64,000 nucleotides of DNA from CAZNYN01 sp964422205 (GCA_964422205.1 CAYRAI010000006.1:1-64000); one strand, 5' to 3'; counted from the first letter of the stretch, positions 26,317 to 35,351 are shown. The notes: a model not told the origin generated them from the sequence alone. A program made the numbers and translations.

Positions 26317-27723
26317 ATGAATCAGGCTCTTGCAGGTCCCGAGTACGCTATTGCAATAGTAATTTATCTTTTAATTATGGTCATTGTCGGCGGTGTTGTT
26401 GGAAAAAGGGTAAAGGAAGATAAGGACGGCTTCCTTCTCGCAGGCAGACAGCTGCCTTTAATAGTGCTTGTAGGAACTCTTCTTGCTACGTGGTTTGGAG
26501 GAGGTACTGTAATAGGCAGTGCGAGTTTCATATATAAGTCAGGACCGTGGGCCGGCATACTCTTCTTCAGCGGCGCTCCGCTCGGGGCTTTGGCTCTTAT
26601 AAAGTTCGCCCCGAAGATAAGGAGTATGGCTAAGTACACTGTTCCTGAGATACTCGAACAGCACTATGGACGCAAAACGAGCCTCATTGCCTCTATATGC
26701 ATTCTGCTTGCTTATACCGGCATAGTCTCATACAGCTTCACTGGGGCTGCTTATATCGTAAATATAATCACAGGCTTTGACCAGACATACTCAACTATAA
26801 TAGCCGCAGTAATTATGGTTCTGCTTGCAGTCACGTCCGGCATGAATTCTGTGGCGTGGACAGACTTTTTGAGCACGGTTATGATATTTATCGGTATGGG
26901 GTTCGGACTTTTCTTTGTGCTTGGAGCTTCGGACGGATATTCAAGCGCTTATGAGGCTCTCACTCCTGCACAGGCTAGTATCACGGGAGGCATGTCTCTG
27001 ATTCAGATGATAGGATACATCCTTCCTGTATTCCTGCTCTATCTAGGAGACCAGAACCAGCTCCAGCGCTACGCCTGCGCCAAGAGCGAGGCAGAGGCGA
27101 AGAAATCTGCCAAGATGCTTTTTGTCGCTATGTCCACGGTAATGTTTCTCGTCATCAGCTTCTGTCTCTGCGCCATTAAACTTATGCCCGGAATTAACGG
27201 AGAAACCGTTATTCTGCGAATGGCTGTCAATTACATGCCGTTCATCTGCGGTGCGCCCCTGCTCTGCGCCTGCGTCGCTTTTATCGTTACGACCGGCGAC
27301 TCTTTTATTCTCTCCGCGGCTACAAATATTATGATAGATATAGTTCAGAAGTATTTTAAGCCCGACATGACGGACAAACAGCTTATAAAGGGAACCAGAA
27401 CGGCAATAGTCGGAGTAGGAATCTTCTCTTACATCATGGCTGTCTATCTTCCCGAAGTTCTTGCGATGCAGATGTATTCATATTCAATGTACGGAGCGGC
27501 TGTAACAATTCCCCTTTTCGGAGTATTCTTTTACCGTAAGATTAGTCAGGCGGGAGGAATGGCATCTGTCCTGACCGGCGGTGCGGCGATACTTATATGG
27601 GATATCATCCTTAAAAGACCAATGGGGCTTAACGGCATAATCATTGCGGCGCCGCTTGCCATAATCGCTCTCGTTCTTTTCAGCAATATTTTCCCGCGTG
27701 AAGAGAACGCTTCCGCAAGATAA
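26317..27723 (+). CDS. Sodium:solute symporter family carrier
   Basis: This is a 468-residue carrier of the SSS/LeuT-fold group with about 13 membrane helices. Typical segments are DKDGFLLAGRQLP near residue 35, ATWFGGGTVIGSASF near 60 and GDQNQLQRYACAKSEAEAKK in the middle. It should use the Na+ gradient to import an organic solute such as an amino acid, nucleobase or ureide. It lies between two amidohydrolases, which probably act on what it imports. Start ATG follows GGGAGG. Confidence 0.88.
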   Translation: MNQALAGPEYAIAIVIYLLIMVIVGGVVGKRVKEDKDGFLLAGRQLPLIVLVGTLLATWFGGGTVIGSASFIYKSGPWAGILFFSGAPLGALALIKFAPKIRSMAKYTVPEILEQHYGRKTSLIASICILLAYTGIVSYSFTGAAYIVNIITGFDQTYSTIIAAVIMVLLAVTSGMNSVAWTDFLSTVMIFIGMGFGLFFVLGASDGYSSAYEALTPAQASITGGMSLIQMIGYILPVFLLYLGDQNQLQRYACAKSEAEAKKSAKMLFVAMSTVMFLVISFCLCAIKLMPGINGETVILRMAVNYMPFICGAPLLCACVAFIVTTGDSFILSAATNIMIDIVQKYFKPDMTDKQLIKGTRTAIVGVGIFSYIMAVYLPEVLAMQMYSYSMYGAAVTIPLFGVFFYRKISQAGGMASVLTGGAAILIWDIILKRPMGLNGIIIAAPLAIIALVLFSNIFPREENASAR

Positions 27724-27742
27724 AATCGGGAGGAATTTTCAT

Positions 27743-29014
27743 ATGACAAAGACATTTAAAAAAATTAAATGCGGCAAACTCTATGACGGAATTAAGCCGA
27801 AACTGCATGAGAATGCGGAAATTCTCATCGAGGGAAAACTTATAAAAGAAGTCGGCCATAATCTCCCATGCCCCGAGAATACCGAAATTATAGACCTTTC
27901 GGATCTGACAGTAACTCCTGGGATGATTGATGCCCACGTGCATCCCCAATATTTTTACTGGAAAGATGTCTATGCGTCGGATACAGTCTTTAACTCAGAC
28001 GGATACAGAGCCATTGCCACGGCGGAATGCGCGCGCAGGACGCTTCTCGGCGGATTTACAACCATACGCACCCTAGGCTGGGCGAGAGAGGCTTATGAGC
28101 TTGACGTGAAGCGCGCTATTGAAGAGGGGCACATATACGGCTCACGAATGGTCGTCTCTTCTCATGTAATATGCACGCCAGGAAGTCACGGCGATATGAC
28201 TCAGGTGCTGAGGAAAAATCCATATCTATCGGATTACATGGCAAGTATCTACCCAGCAATGGGAAACGGAGCAGATTTCTTTACCGGAGTCGTGCGCAGA
28301 GAGAAAAAGATGGGATACGACTTCTTAAAAATAATGGCGACAGGCGGTTTTGCATCCCCTAATGACAGTCCGGAGGATATTCAGCTTAACGATGCCGAGC
28401 TCAAAGCCATATTTGATACGGCAAAAGAGGTAAAAATATCCTCCACTGCTCACGTATATGCACCGGAGCTTATGCAGAAGCTTATCGGATTCGGAATAAC
28501 AGGCATGGAACACGGCTCACTGATGGATAAAGAGACTGCAAAGATGTTTGAGGATACGGACACTTATCTTGTCCCGACATTCTGTCCTTATGAGGATGTA
28601 ATACACCCGGATCCGGAAAGTATCGCAAAAAAGGATGCCTTCTTCAGAAGAAAGCTTGAACTTTATCAGGTGCGTCTGCAGAAGGGAAGAGAGACTATCA
28701 TCAACAGCAAAATAAAGCTCGGCTATGGAACGGACTTAGTGACTGTTCACAATAACCATGAGTCAGGCTGGGAATACAACGCGTGGCTCTCAAATGGCAT
28801 GGACCCGTTTAGAATTCTTCATGCAGCTACAAAAGTCAATGCCGAGATATGTGAGATAGACGACATCACAGGCAGCATAGAACCTGGCAAATCGGCAGAT
28901 ATAGCAGCATGGGGGCGGAATCTGCTCAAAGACCCGGATGCTCTCAGAGACTGTGCCTTTGTAATGAAAGAGGGGCGTGTCTACCTGGCGGAGAGCAGGA
29001 TGGATGCAGAGTAA
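27743..29014 (+). CDS. Second amidohydrolase of the symporter operon
   Basis: This 423-residue amidohydrolase is related to the enzyme at 25110 but clearly different. It carries DAHVHPQYFYW near residue 62, FLKIMATGGFASP near 200, STAHVYAPE and MEHGSLMD for the other metal ligands, and LGYGTDLVTVH for the catalytic Asp. The N-terminal part has the KLYDGIKPKLHENAEILIEG strand set of imidazolonepropionase-like enzymes. ATG 27743 follows GGGAGG. Two enzymes of one superfamily around one carrier suggest two steps or two related substrates. Confidence 0.83.
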   Translation: MTKTFKKIKCGKLYDGIKPKLHENAEILIEGKLIKEVGHNLPCPENTEIIDLSDLTVTPGMIDAHVHPQYFYWKDVYASDTVFNSDGYRAIATAECARRTLLGGFTTIRTLGWAREAYELDVKRAIEEGHIYGSRMVVSSHVICTPGSHGDMTQVLRKNPYLSDYMASIYPAMGNGADFFTGVVRREKKMGYDFLKIMATGGFASPNDSPEDIQLNDAELKAIFDTAKEVKISSTAHVYAPELMQKLIGFGITGMEHGSLMDKETAKMFEDTDTYLVPTFCPYEDVIHPDPESIAKKDAFFRRKLELYQVRLQKGRETIINSKIKLGYGTDLVTVHNNHESGWEYNAWLSNGMDPFRILHAATKVNAEICEIDDITGSIEPGKSADIAAWGRNLLKDPDALRDCAFVMKEGRVYLAESRMDAE

Positions 29015-29027
29015 GGGCATCTTTCTA

Positions 29028-29088
29028 TAAAAGGCCTGCTCTCGGATCGGTCCTGAGAAGCTAATCTGCAATAGAGAGCAGGTCTTAT
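29028..29088 (+). terminator. Terminator hairpin of the amidohydrolase operon
   Basis: CCTGCTCTC (29035-29043) pairs with GAGAGCAGG (29074-29082), and the flanks extend the stem. A 30-base loop separates the arms. Confidence 0.6.
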
Positions 29089-29111
29089 CACTATATGTTA
29101 TTTTGCGCAAA

Positions 29112-29169
29112 CAAAAAAGGCGAGGCTCAGACGAGATGGGTATTTCTTTCTGCTGTGCTTCGCTTTTTT
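29112..29169 (+). terminator. Second hairpin with T-run
   Basis: AAAAAAGGCGA near 29114 can pair with TCGCTTTTTTG near 29159-29170 (one mismatch), with T6 in the right arm. It may be a back-up terminator before the next promoter. Confidence 0.5.
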
Positions 29170-29205
29170 GCCCTATGATTAAGGGTAGACTACAAAATTT
29201 CCTTC

Positions 29206-29234
29206 TGTACAATTTATGGTGTCGGGGATATAAT
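29206..29234 (+). promoter_or_regulatory. Probable promoter of the hydF operon
   Basis: TGTACA (29206-29211), a 17-base spacer and a consensus TATAAT (29229-29234). The transcript would begin near 29241, giving a leader of about 190 bases before the first gene. Confidence 0.5.
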
Positions 29235-29387
29235 TAGCCGGTAATCTAAAATGATTTCACAATCCTTCATGTCGGTATTCCGGCCGGACGGATTTTGGAA
29301 TCAAAATTGATGAATATCTATCCGTATACATGGAGAGTCCGTGTCCGGGGAGGGGATATCCGAGAGTGTTTGTCGTATATTCAGAGC

Positions 29388-29415
29388 CTTCCGCAGTGCG
29401 GGAGGTTTTTTTGTT
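29388..29415 (+). terminator. Intrinsic terminator inside the hydF-operon leader (candidate attenuator)
   Basis: CCTTCCGC and GCGGGAGG form an 8-bp stem with a three-base loop, followed at once by T7. It ends only 18 bases before the likely start of the regulator gene, so it would block the operon unless opened. An upstream GGGGAGGGG (29346-29354) can pair with CCTTCC and could serve as antiterminator. ACATGGA/TCCGTGT forms another hairpin near 29330-29346. No known riboswitch consensus was recognised. Confidence 0.6.
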
Positions 29416-29432
29416 GCAGGGGAGTGTTGTTT

Positions 29433-29681
29433 GTGGAAGAGAGCAGAATAGGAGTAGCTGCTGTTATTGTTGAGGATGTCTCTTCTTCGCGGGAGGTCAA
29501 TGAGGTTCTTCACAGGTTTGGCAAGCTTATTGTCGGCAGAATGGGTATTCCTTACAGAGAGCGGGGACTCAATGTTATATCGGTAATTCTTGACGGAAGT
29601 TCCGATGAAATAAGCGCTCTGACGGGACAGCTAGGCAAAATTCCGTCAGTGACAGTAAAAGCGGCAATGTCCAAGAAGTAG
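29433..29681 (+). CDS. TM1266-type iron-only hydrogenase system regulator
   Basis: This is a small ACT/NikR-like protein of about 82 residues. The blocks ESRIGVAAVIVEDV, IVGRMGIPYRERG and DEISALTGQLGKIPSV match the TM1266 family found with [FeFe]-hydrogenase maturation genes. A longer in-frame reading from 29295 exists, but it would run through the terminator hairpin and has no family match. GTG 29433 has GGGGAG eight bases upstream and gives the usual length. It heads an operon that includes hydF, which agrees with the family name. Ligand and DNA target are unknown. Confidence 0.78.
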   Translation: MEESRIGVAAVIVEDVSSSREVNEVLHRFGKLIVGRMGIPYRERGLNVISVILDGSSDEISALTGQLGKIPSVTVKAAMSKK

Positions 29682-29714
29682 TTTTTATTTTTAAAATAAA
29701 AGGGAGCGTTTTTT

Positions 29715-30644
29715 ATGAAAAAGAAAATATTCGCATCGCTTGTCTTGGCGTTTCTTATGAGCGCGGCAGGAGCTTTTGCTTCGGAAATGCCGGCAAAGCT
29801 CGGTATCACTTATGTCAAAGCACCTCTTAACGTGCCTTCGATAGTTGAAAAGTACAATAAAGTTTTTGAAGGGGCTTTCCCCGGAGTGGAGCTTTCTTTC
29901 CCTGAGCTTACAGAGGGGCCGAAACAGACAGCCGCTCTTGCAGCCGATGAAATAGGAATAGCAAGCTGCCTAGGTTCTACTTCCGCAATTCTTGCCGCAT
30001 CCGAGGGGCTTGACCTTAAAATCGTTGGAATATATTCGCGCGCTCCGAAAGCTTTTATGATAGTTGTGAAGAATGCCGATATTAAAAGCGTTAAGGACCT
30101 TAAAGGAAAGCGCGTTGCGGGCCCCAAGGGAACAATACTGCATCAGCTCCTTGCCGCGGCTCTTGCCAAAGAGGGAATGACCATGAAGGATGTCGAGTTT
30201 GTTCACATGGACCTTGCATCTGGAGCGAACGCTCTTGCCAACGGCGGAGTCGAAGCCGCTCTGTTGGCAGGCCCTGCGGCGTACAAAGCTCTCTCGGGCG
30301 GCTCTAAGATGCTCAAAAACGGCGAAGGTCTGGTCGATGCTACGATAGTAATAGCGACAACAGAGAAATATATGAAAAAGTATCCTAATGTGATATCGAC
30401 ATTCATGAATTCGCACAAAAAGACAATTGCTTGGATAGCAAAGAATGAGAAGAAGGCGAAGGAAATGACTCAGACCGAGACAGGACTTCCCATGGACGGA
30501 GTGGAAAAGATGTTTCCATGGTATGATTTCTCGCCGGAGATTCGCAAAAGCGACATAGCCGAACTTGCCCGCACGCAAAAGTTTATGATAGAAAACGGAC
30601 TTCAGCGCAGGGAGATAGACATTAATTCTCTGATAAAGAAATAG
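29715..30644 (+). CDS. ABC-type substrate-binding protein (NMT1/SsuA-like)
   Basis: This 309-residue periplasmic protein has a signal peptide (about 1-22, ending GAFA). It shows the type-2 binding fold of nitrate/sulfonate/taurine/thiamine-precursor binders: GIASCLGSTSAILAASEG near residue 80, DLKGKRVAGPKGTILHQLL near 130, and ANGGVEAALLAGPAAYKAL near 180. No permease or ATPase gene adjoins it, so it must share a transporter encoded elsewhere or act as a sensor. It lies between the hydrogenase regulator and hydF, an unusual place. Start ATG follows GGGAG. Confidence 0.82.
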   Translation: MKKKIFASLVLAFLMSAAGAFASEMPAKLGITYVKAPLNVPSIVEKYNKVFEGAFPGVELSFPELTEGPKQTAALAADEIGIASCLGSTSAILAASEGLDLKIVGIYSRAPKAFMIVVKNADIKSVKDLKGKRVAGPKGTILHQLLAAALAKEGMTMKDVEFVHMDLASGANALANGGVEAALLAGPAAYKALSGGSKMLKNGEGLVDATIVIATTEKYMKKYPNVISTFMNSHKKTIAWIAKNEKKAKEMTQTETGLPMDGVEKMFPWYDFSPEIRKSDIAELARTQKFMIENGLQRREIDINSLIKK

Positions 30645-30651
30645 ACAAAAA

Positions 30652-30684
30652 GCTTTCCGGCGGGACAGACTCCTGCCGGAAAGC
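30652..30684 (+). terminator. Stem-loop between binding protein and hydF
   Basis: A 14-bp stem pairs 30652-30665 with 30671-30684 (core GCTTTCCGGC). A T5 run lies five bases later. It is a full or partial terminator, so hydF may get less transcript. Confidence 0.7.
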
Positions 30685-30714
30685 GCCATTTTTCTATCTA
30701 TAAGGGGTGATAGT

Positions 30715-31941
30715 ATGGATTTGCAGGAAACACCGCGCTCAGGCAGACTTCATATCGGATTTTACGGAAGAAGAAACGCAGGCAAGTCAAGCCTCATCAA
30801 TCTTGTCACGGGACAGGAGACGGCGCTTGTCTCGGAATATGCCGGAACAACGACCGATCCTGTTATAAAGAGCATGGAACTTCTTCCTCTGGGGCCTGTA
30901 GCCGTTATCGACACTGCAGGACTTGACGATGTCGGTGAGCTTGGGGAGCTTCGCATTGCAAGGTCGCGTGAGATGATGGACAGAACAGACTTGGCTCTGC
31001 TTGTTATCCCTGCGGATATGGCATCGGACATATCCCTTGAGAGGCAGTGGCTTAGGGAGCTTGAGTCACATAATATACCGGTCGTCGGAGTATTAAACAG
31101 GATAGACAGAACGCCATGCGGCTCTTTCGGATATTTAAAAGACAAATTGGAGGAGTCTTTGGGGATAAAATTTGTGCCGGTATCGGCCTTGGACAAGTCC
31201 TGCCGCCCCGACTTGCTCTCAGCGATAGTGAATGCCGCCCCAACAGATTTTGAAGCTCCGACGCTCGTGGGGGACATAATATTCCCCGGGGCAAAGGTTG
31301 TATTGGTTGCTCCTCAGGATATACAGGCTCCTAAGGGACGCCTTATTCTGCCGCAGGTCCAGGTTATAAGAGATATTCTTGACAACAGGGGGCTTGCTCT
31401 TACCGTGACCACGGATATGCTTCCAGAAATCCTGGAAGCTCTAAACGGAAAGCCTGACCTCGTTATAACGGACTCTCAGGTATTTGCCAAGGTCAATGCC
31501 ATTATTGACAGTGATATTCCTCTGACATCTTTCTCCATTATCATGGCGCGGAGCAAGGGAGACCTTAAAACATTCGCAGACGGAGCTCGTGCGATAGAGA
31601 CTCTCAAAGAGAGCGATAAAGTTCTTGTTGCCGAGGCCTGTACCCATGCGCCTCTGACGGAGGATATAGGAAGGGAGAAACTGCCGCGCTGGCTAAGAGA
31701 AAAGGTTGGGCAGGGACTCACCGTTGATATCGCGGCGGGGCTCGATTTCCCGAAGGATTTAAAGCAGTATGCTCTCATACTGCACTGCGGCGGATGTATG
31801 TTTACAAGAAAGCAGCTTATGTCGCGGCTCATAAAGGCTCAGGCTGACGGTGTTCCGATAACTAATTATGGAATAGCAGCGGCGGCGATGAACGGTATAT
31901 TGGATAGAGTGACGGAGGTTTTCCCCGAGTTTAAGAAGTAA
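30715..31941 (+). CDS. hydF: [FeFe]-hydrogenase maturation GTPase HydF
   Basis: HydF is the scaffold on which the 2Fe subcluster of [FeFe]-hydrogenase is built with HydE and HydG. The 408-residue protein has a GTPase domain with G1 GRRNAGKS at 18-25, G3 DTAGLDD and G4 NRID. The C-terminal Fe-S domain has a Cys in EACTHAP and the pair HCGGC near residue 360; together these hold the [4Fe-4S] cluster. Length is normal. HydE, HydG and the hydrogenase itself are not in this window. Start ATG follows AAGGGGTG. Confidence 0.93.
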   Translation: MDLQETPRSGRLHIGFYGRRNAGKSSLINLVTGQETALVSEYAGTTTDPVIKSMELLPLGPVAVIDTAGLDDVGELGELRIARSREMMDRTDLALLVIPADMASDISLERQWLRELESHNIPVVGVLNRIDRTPCGSFGYLKDKLEESLGIKFVPVSALDKSCRPDLLSAIVNAAPTDFEAPTLVGDIIFPGAKVVLVAPQDIQAPKGRLILPQVQVIRDILDNRGLALTVTTDMLPEILEALNGKPDLVITDSQVFAKVNAIIDSDIPLTSFSIIMARSKGDLKTFADGARAIETLKESDKVLVAEACTHAPLTEDIGREKLPRWLREKVGQGLTVDIAAGLDFPKDLKQYALILHCGGCMFTRKQLMSRLIKAQADGVPITNYGIAAAAMNGILDRVTEVFPEFKK

Positions 31942-32013
31942 TCGGTGATAGATTGTTATGACCTGTTTATGGGCTTCTTTGTTAAAAGTTTTGTTGATCA
32001 GTTTTTGAAAATT

Positions 32014-32697
32014 TTATTTATCCAAAATAGCGCCTGATTTTGGCAGGTGCTTCATCGGGTCGAGTGCCGCTCCTCTTGAGTTTCTAACTTCAAAGTGCAG
32101 GTGGTTTGCGGTTGCTCGCCCCGTTCTTCCTACTGTAGCTATTTTATCTCCCTGCTTCACTCTCTGCCCAACCTTTACCCCCATGGTACTGCAGTGGGAA
32201 TATAGAGTCCAGAGCTTGTCTCCGTGATTTATGATTATGACTTTTCCATATCCGCTGAAGCCACTGCCTCCGTTTGATACGACTTCGACTATTCCGCCGA
32301 GAGCGGCATATATCGGTGCTCCCTTAGGAGCCAGGAGATCAACTCCCTTGTGCCGCCTTCTTCCGTTGGAACGGCTTCTGTTGAAAAGTCCGCCTATCTT
32401 GCAGGATTTAAGGGGCCATGTCATGCCTTTTATTATATCCGGAGCACCTCCTACAATCAGCTCCTCCTCATCTTCCCATTCAATTCCGCCTGTTGTTGTC
32501 AGTTTGCGGAAGGCTGTGTCGAGAGGTTCTTCCTGAAGCTCCCTGTAGTCTACCTCTGAAGCGCATAATGTATAAGGAAAAGATAGGAGCGCAAGCAAAA
32601 AGAGACAGCCTGCAATCGAAAGGATAAGGGTTGTATAGGTTATGTTGTGAACTTTATTTGTGATTACTGTGATATCGTGGTTGTAAATGCCGGACAT
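32014..32697 (-). CDS. M23 (LytM) peptidoglycan endopeptidase
   Basis: This 227-residue envelope protein has an N-terminal membrane anchor (about 22-47) and a C-terminal M23 domain. Zinc ligands are visible: HKGVD near residue 117 and HLHFE near 200; GYGKVIIINHGD and LYSHCS complete the fold. It should cut peptide cross-links of peptidoglycan or, if partly degenerate, activate amidases. Both zinc motifs look intact. ATG 32697 has GGAGG six bases upstream; a longer reading has no ribosome site. Confidence 0.88.
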   Translation of the reverse strand: MSGIYNHDITVITNKVHNITYTTLILSIAGCLFLLALLSFPYTLCASEVDYRELQEEPLDTAFRKLTTTGGIEWEDEEELIVGGAPDIIKGMTWPLKSCKIGGLFNRSRSNGRRRHKGVDLLAPKGAPIYAALGGIVEVVSNGGSGFSGYGKVIIINHGDKLWTLYSHCSTMGVKVGQRVKQGDKIATVGRTGRATANHLHFEVRNSRGAALDPMKHLPKSGAILDK

Positions 32698-32752
32698 ACA
32701 AGACCTCCATAGCACGAATACATTTGCTGAGATACATTGTAACACAGAGGAA

Positions 32753-33544
32753 CTATCGAATATTCAGCAAAAAGTCCAACATTTCATCCATTATGGAGGG
32801 ATCGGCAGCTCCGTCTCTTGTACGCAGAGAGTGGTCCGCCCTGTCTATGACGTGAAAAAATTTGTCTCTGTCGGGAATGTTTATCCTTTTTAAGAGGTCA
32901 AGGCAGCTTTCTTTGGAAAATATTTCATCTCTATCTCCGCGGAAGGCAATGACTTTTCCCGCCGCAGTCTGCAGCAGAATTTCAGGTGAAATCGCTGTCC
33001 TCAAAGTCGAGAGTATAGGAAGCTTCATCATATTCTCCTCTACCTGAGGGTATGAAATAAGTCCAGTTCCGCTTAGAATGAGCCTGTCAAATACCGGAGA
33101 AATCCCTTCGCGCACAATGCCGCCTGCTGCGGCGGAAAGGGCAATTATGCCGCCAAGTGAAAATCCCCAGAGCCAGAGAGATTCACCCTTTGCTTCTTCC
33201 AGAACTTTTCGCACAGCAATAAAGACATCTTCCTGCTCCTGCATGAAAGTTTTTTCTTTAAAAGCCCCTTTTATCCATGCAGTGATATTGTCCTTAAGTT
33301 CCTGCCTGTTACGAATCCTCCTGCTGGTCTCAACAAGCCACGGAGTAAGCCCTTTCTCAGTCAGAATTTCGGCAAGGTATCTGAATTTGTTGTGGTAGGA
33401 AAGGTTTGCACTGCTGTGTACTCCGTGAAGCAGTATGACATTTATGCCATTCGGGTGTTTCGGCATGCAACGGCAGAGGTGAACTTCCCTGTCACCGTAT
33501 GTCCCTTCCAATATATACAGCTCTGAGTCTAAAACTCTGTCCAT
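32753..33544 (-). CDS. Alpha/beta hydrolase
   Basis: This 263-residue soluble hydrolase has the nucleophile elbow GFSLGG near residue 127, an oxyanion-side motif LLHGVHSS near 41, an acid in RGDRDEIF and a catalytic His in DRADHSLR. Substrate is unknown; esters or acyl thioesters are likely. The start has no clear Shine-Dalgarno and lies 14 bases beyond the terminator of the upstream ptb gene, so expression may be low or depend on read-through. Confidence 0.78.
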   Translation of the reverse strand: MDRVLDSELYILEGTYGDREVHLCRCMPKHPNGINVILLHGVHSSANLSYHNKFRYLAEILTEKGLTPWLVETSRRIRNRQELKDNITAWIKGAFKEKTFMQEQEDVFIAVRKVLEEAKGESLWLWGFSLGGIIALSAAAGGIVREGISPVFDRLILSGTGLISYPQVEENMMKLPILSTLRTAISPEILLQTAAGKVIAFRGDRDEIFSKESCLDLLKRINIPDRDKFFHVIDRADHSLRTRDGAADPSIMDEMLDFLLNIR

Positions 33545-33557
33545 TGGTTCTATTTAA

Positions 33558-33583
33558 AAAGGGCGGGTGTGCGCCCGCCCTTT
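33558..33583 (-). terminator. Terminator of the phosphate butyryltransferase gene
   Basis: AAAGGGCGGG (33558-33567) pairs with CCCGCCCTTT (33574-33583). On the minus strand the stem is followed by a T-run. Confidence 0.85.
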
Positions 33584-33593
33584 ACGGTTTTTT

Positions 33594-34514
33594 CTACTTA
33601 CCCTGGTGTGCAGCCAGTGCGCAGGCGGATGCTATTGAAAGGAGCTTAGCTTCGGCTGAGTCTGCGCGGCTTGTAAGCACGATAGGAGCCTTTGCTCCGA
33701 GAACTATGCCCGCTGTCTTGTTCTCTGAGAAGTAAACAATTGCTTTGGCAAGCATATTGCCCGACTCGATTGTGGGAACGTGGAGGATATCGGCATAACC
33801 TGCCACGTCGGACTTAATGCCCTTGTGGTGCGCCGATTCGGGAGATACTGCATTGTCCAGTGCCAAAGGTCCGTCGATGAGGCAGCCCTTAATCTGTCCG
33901 CGGCGGTTCATCTGTGTAAGAATTGCAGCGTCCATTGTCGGGGGCATGTCGGGGTTGACTACTTCAACCGCGGCAAGAGCCGCAACCTTCGGGCATGCTA
34001 CTCCGAAAGCGTGGGCGAGTTCGACGACGTTCTTTATGATATCAACTTTGACCTTGAGTTCGGGATACATATTGAATGCCGGGTCTGAAATGAAGAAAAT
34101 TCTGTCGTAGCCTTTAATCTGGTGAATGTAGACGTGTGAAAGAGTCTTGCCTGAGCGAAGTCCCTTTTCCTTGTTGAGCACACCGCGGAGGAAGTTGGCT
34201 GTTGCGACCATACCCTTCATAACTATCTGAGCCTTGCCCGACGATACAAGCTCAACCGCAGTAAGAGCCGCAGCCGCTTCTCCGCCGCGCTCGTCCACGA
34301 TGTCATAATTGGCGAGATCCACGCCAAGCTTGTCTGCGACTTCTTTGATCTTATCGGCGTTTCCGACAAGGTAGGCTGTAGCTATGCCGGCCTTGCGCGC
34401 ATTTTCTACAGCTTCGAGAACTTCGGCGTCTTCGGCGCATGCAACGCTTATCTTCTTGGGGCCGACTTCTTTGCCGTATTCGAGTAGTGCGTCAAGTGTA
34501 CGAATCTGTTCCAT
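33594..34514 (-). CDS. ptb: Phosphate butyryltransferase (Pta/Ptb family)
   Basis: This 306-residue cytosolic enzyme exchanges the CoA of butyryl-CoA or a related acyl-CoA for phosphate, ahead of substrate-level ATP formation by a kinase. Family blocks: IVMKGMVATANFLRGVLNKE near residue 90, ISDPAFNMYPELKVK, and DGPLALDNAVSPESA. Its length fits Ptb rather than the longer Pta. No butyrate kinase gene adjoins. In an amino-acid fermenter it may serve branched-chain acyl-CoAs. ATG 34514 follows GGGAGG; a longer reading lacks a ribosome site. Confidence 0.87.
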   Translation of the reverse strand: MEQIRTLDALLEYGKEVGPKKISVACAEDAEVLEAVENARKAGIATAYLVGNADKIKEVADKLGVDLANYDIVDERGGEAAAALTAVELVSSGKAQIVMKGMVATANFLRGVLNKEKGLRSGKTLSHVYIHQIKGYDRIFFISDPAFNMYPELKVKVDIIKNVVELAHAFGVACPKVAALAAVEVVNPDMPPTMDAAILTQMNRRGQIKGCLIDGPLALDNAVSPESAHHKGIKSDVAGYADILHVPTIESGNMLAKAIVYFSENKTAGIVLGAKAPIVLTSRADSAEAKLLSIASACALAAHQGK

Positions 34515-34661
34515 TTTCGTAAAACCTCCCTGATTTATGGTTCGGGCTTGGCCCGTATTATGCAAAAGACATGTTAGACATTATACACTTTAATTTTCTG
34601 TTTGCAGATACATTTGAAGCAATTTAAAAAAAATTATTCGGAAAAAATGATAAGACTTCTG

Positions 34662-35228
34662 CTACTTCATCCCGAGAGATATTATCTTGGAAAAAGCTTT
34701 TTCAGGTGTCATATCAATGTACTCGACATCTTTTTCGGGAAAGAAAAAGACAAGCCCCGTTGTCGGGTTCGGAGATGTCGGTACAAAAATCGTTACAGTT
34801 ACGGTGCCATCCTCTTCCGTATTCTTATTTGTGACAAATCCTATTATATATCCCGTGGCACATGGAACTTTTGCCGTGCCCATGTAGCCCTTGGCACCGC
34901 TTCCCGATGTAAAGGTCTGAATCATGTCGCGGATGGTAATGTACCACCCTCCTACAAATGGTATCTTACCAATGCCCTGCTCGACTATATTCAGCAGCCA
35001 GCGTTCTTTTCTGCGCAGCTTACGCCCCGTATATGCAAGAATAAATATGAGAGCGAATCCTATGGCGTAAGAAGTCCACACAGAGTTTGTCATTCCGAAT
35101 ATGAGAGCGCCTATCCTCTCAAAAAAGATGACAAGGTAGTAAAAGACAAAGGTAAAAAGAGCAAGAGGCGCAAGCGCCATACATCCAAGACATAAGTCTT
35201 TGGCTGTTCTCCCCATAAAAGCTAACAT
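34662..35228 (-). CDS. DUF502 family membrane protein
   Basis: This 188-residue protein has two N-terminal membrane helices (about 15-37 and 52-67), then a soluble domain containing IPFVGGWYITIRDMIQTF, VFVPTSPNPTTGLVFFF-like strands and a Pro-rich turn. DUF502 proteins are widespread; no role is certain. Start ATG 35228 has GGGAG 10 bases upstream. It is divergent from plsC. Confidence 0.85.
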   Translation of the reverse strand: MLAFMGRTAKDLCLGCMALAPLALFTFVFYYLVIFFERIGALIFGMTNSVWTSYAIGFALIFILAYTGRKLRRKERWLLNIVEQGIGKIPFVGGWYITIRDMIQTFTSGSGAKGYMGTAKVPCATGYIIGFVTNKNTEEDGTVTVTIFVPTSPNPTTGLVFFFPEKDVEYIDMTPEKAFSKIISLGMK

Positions 35229-35351
35229 AGCCGTTCCACTCCCGCAGAAAAATTAATAAACTCTTGATGCAAAATCACCCTATTGTGCTTGTCAACACCG
35301 CCTCATGTGGGGTATTCTTTAATGGAAAACAAAGCACAGGGGGAATCTATA

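Noticed and set aside
29295..29432. N-terminal extension of the TM1266-type gene
   Set aside because: It reads through a strong terminator hairpin, has no family similarity, and a well-placed GTG with GGGGAG gives the normal length.
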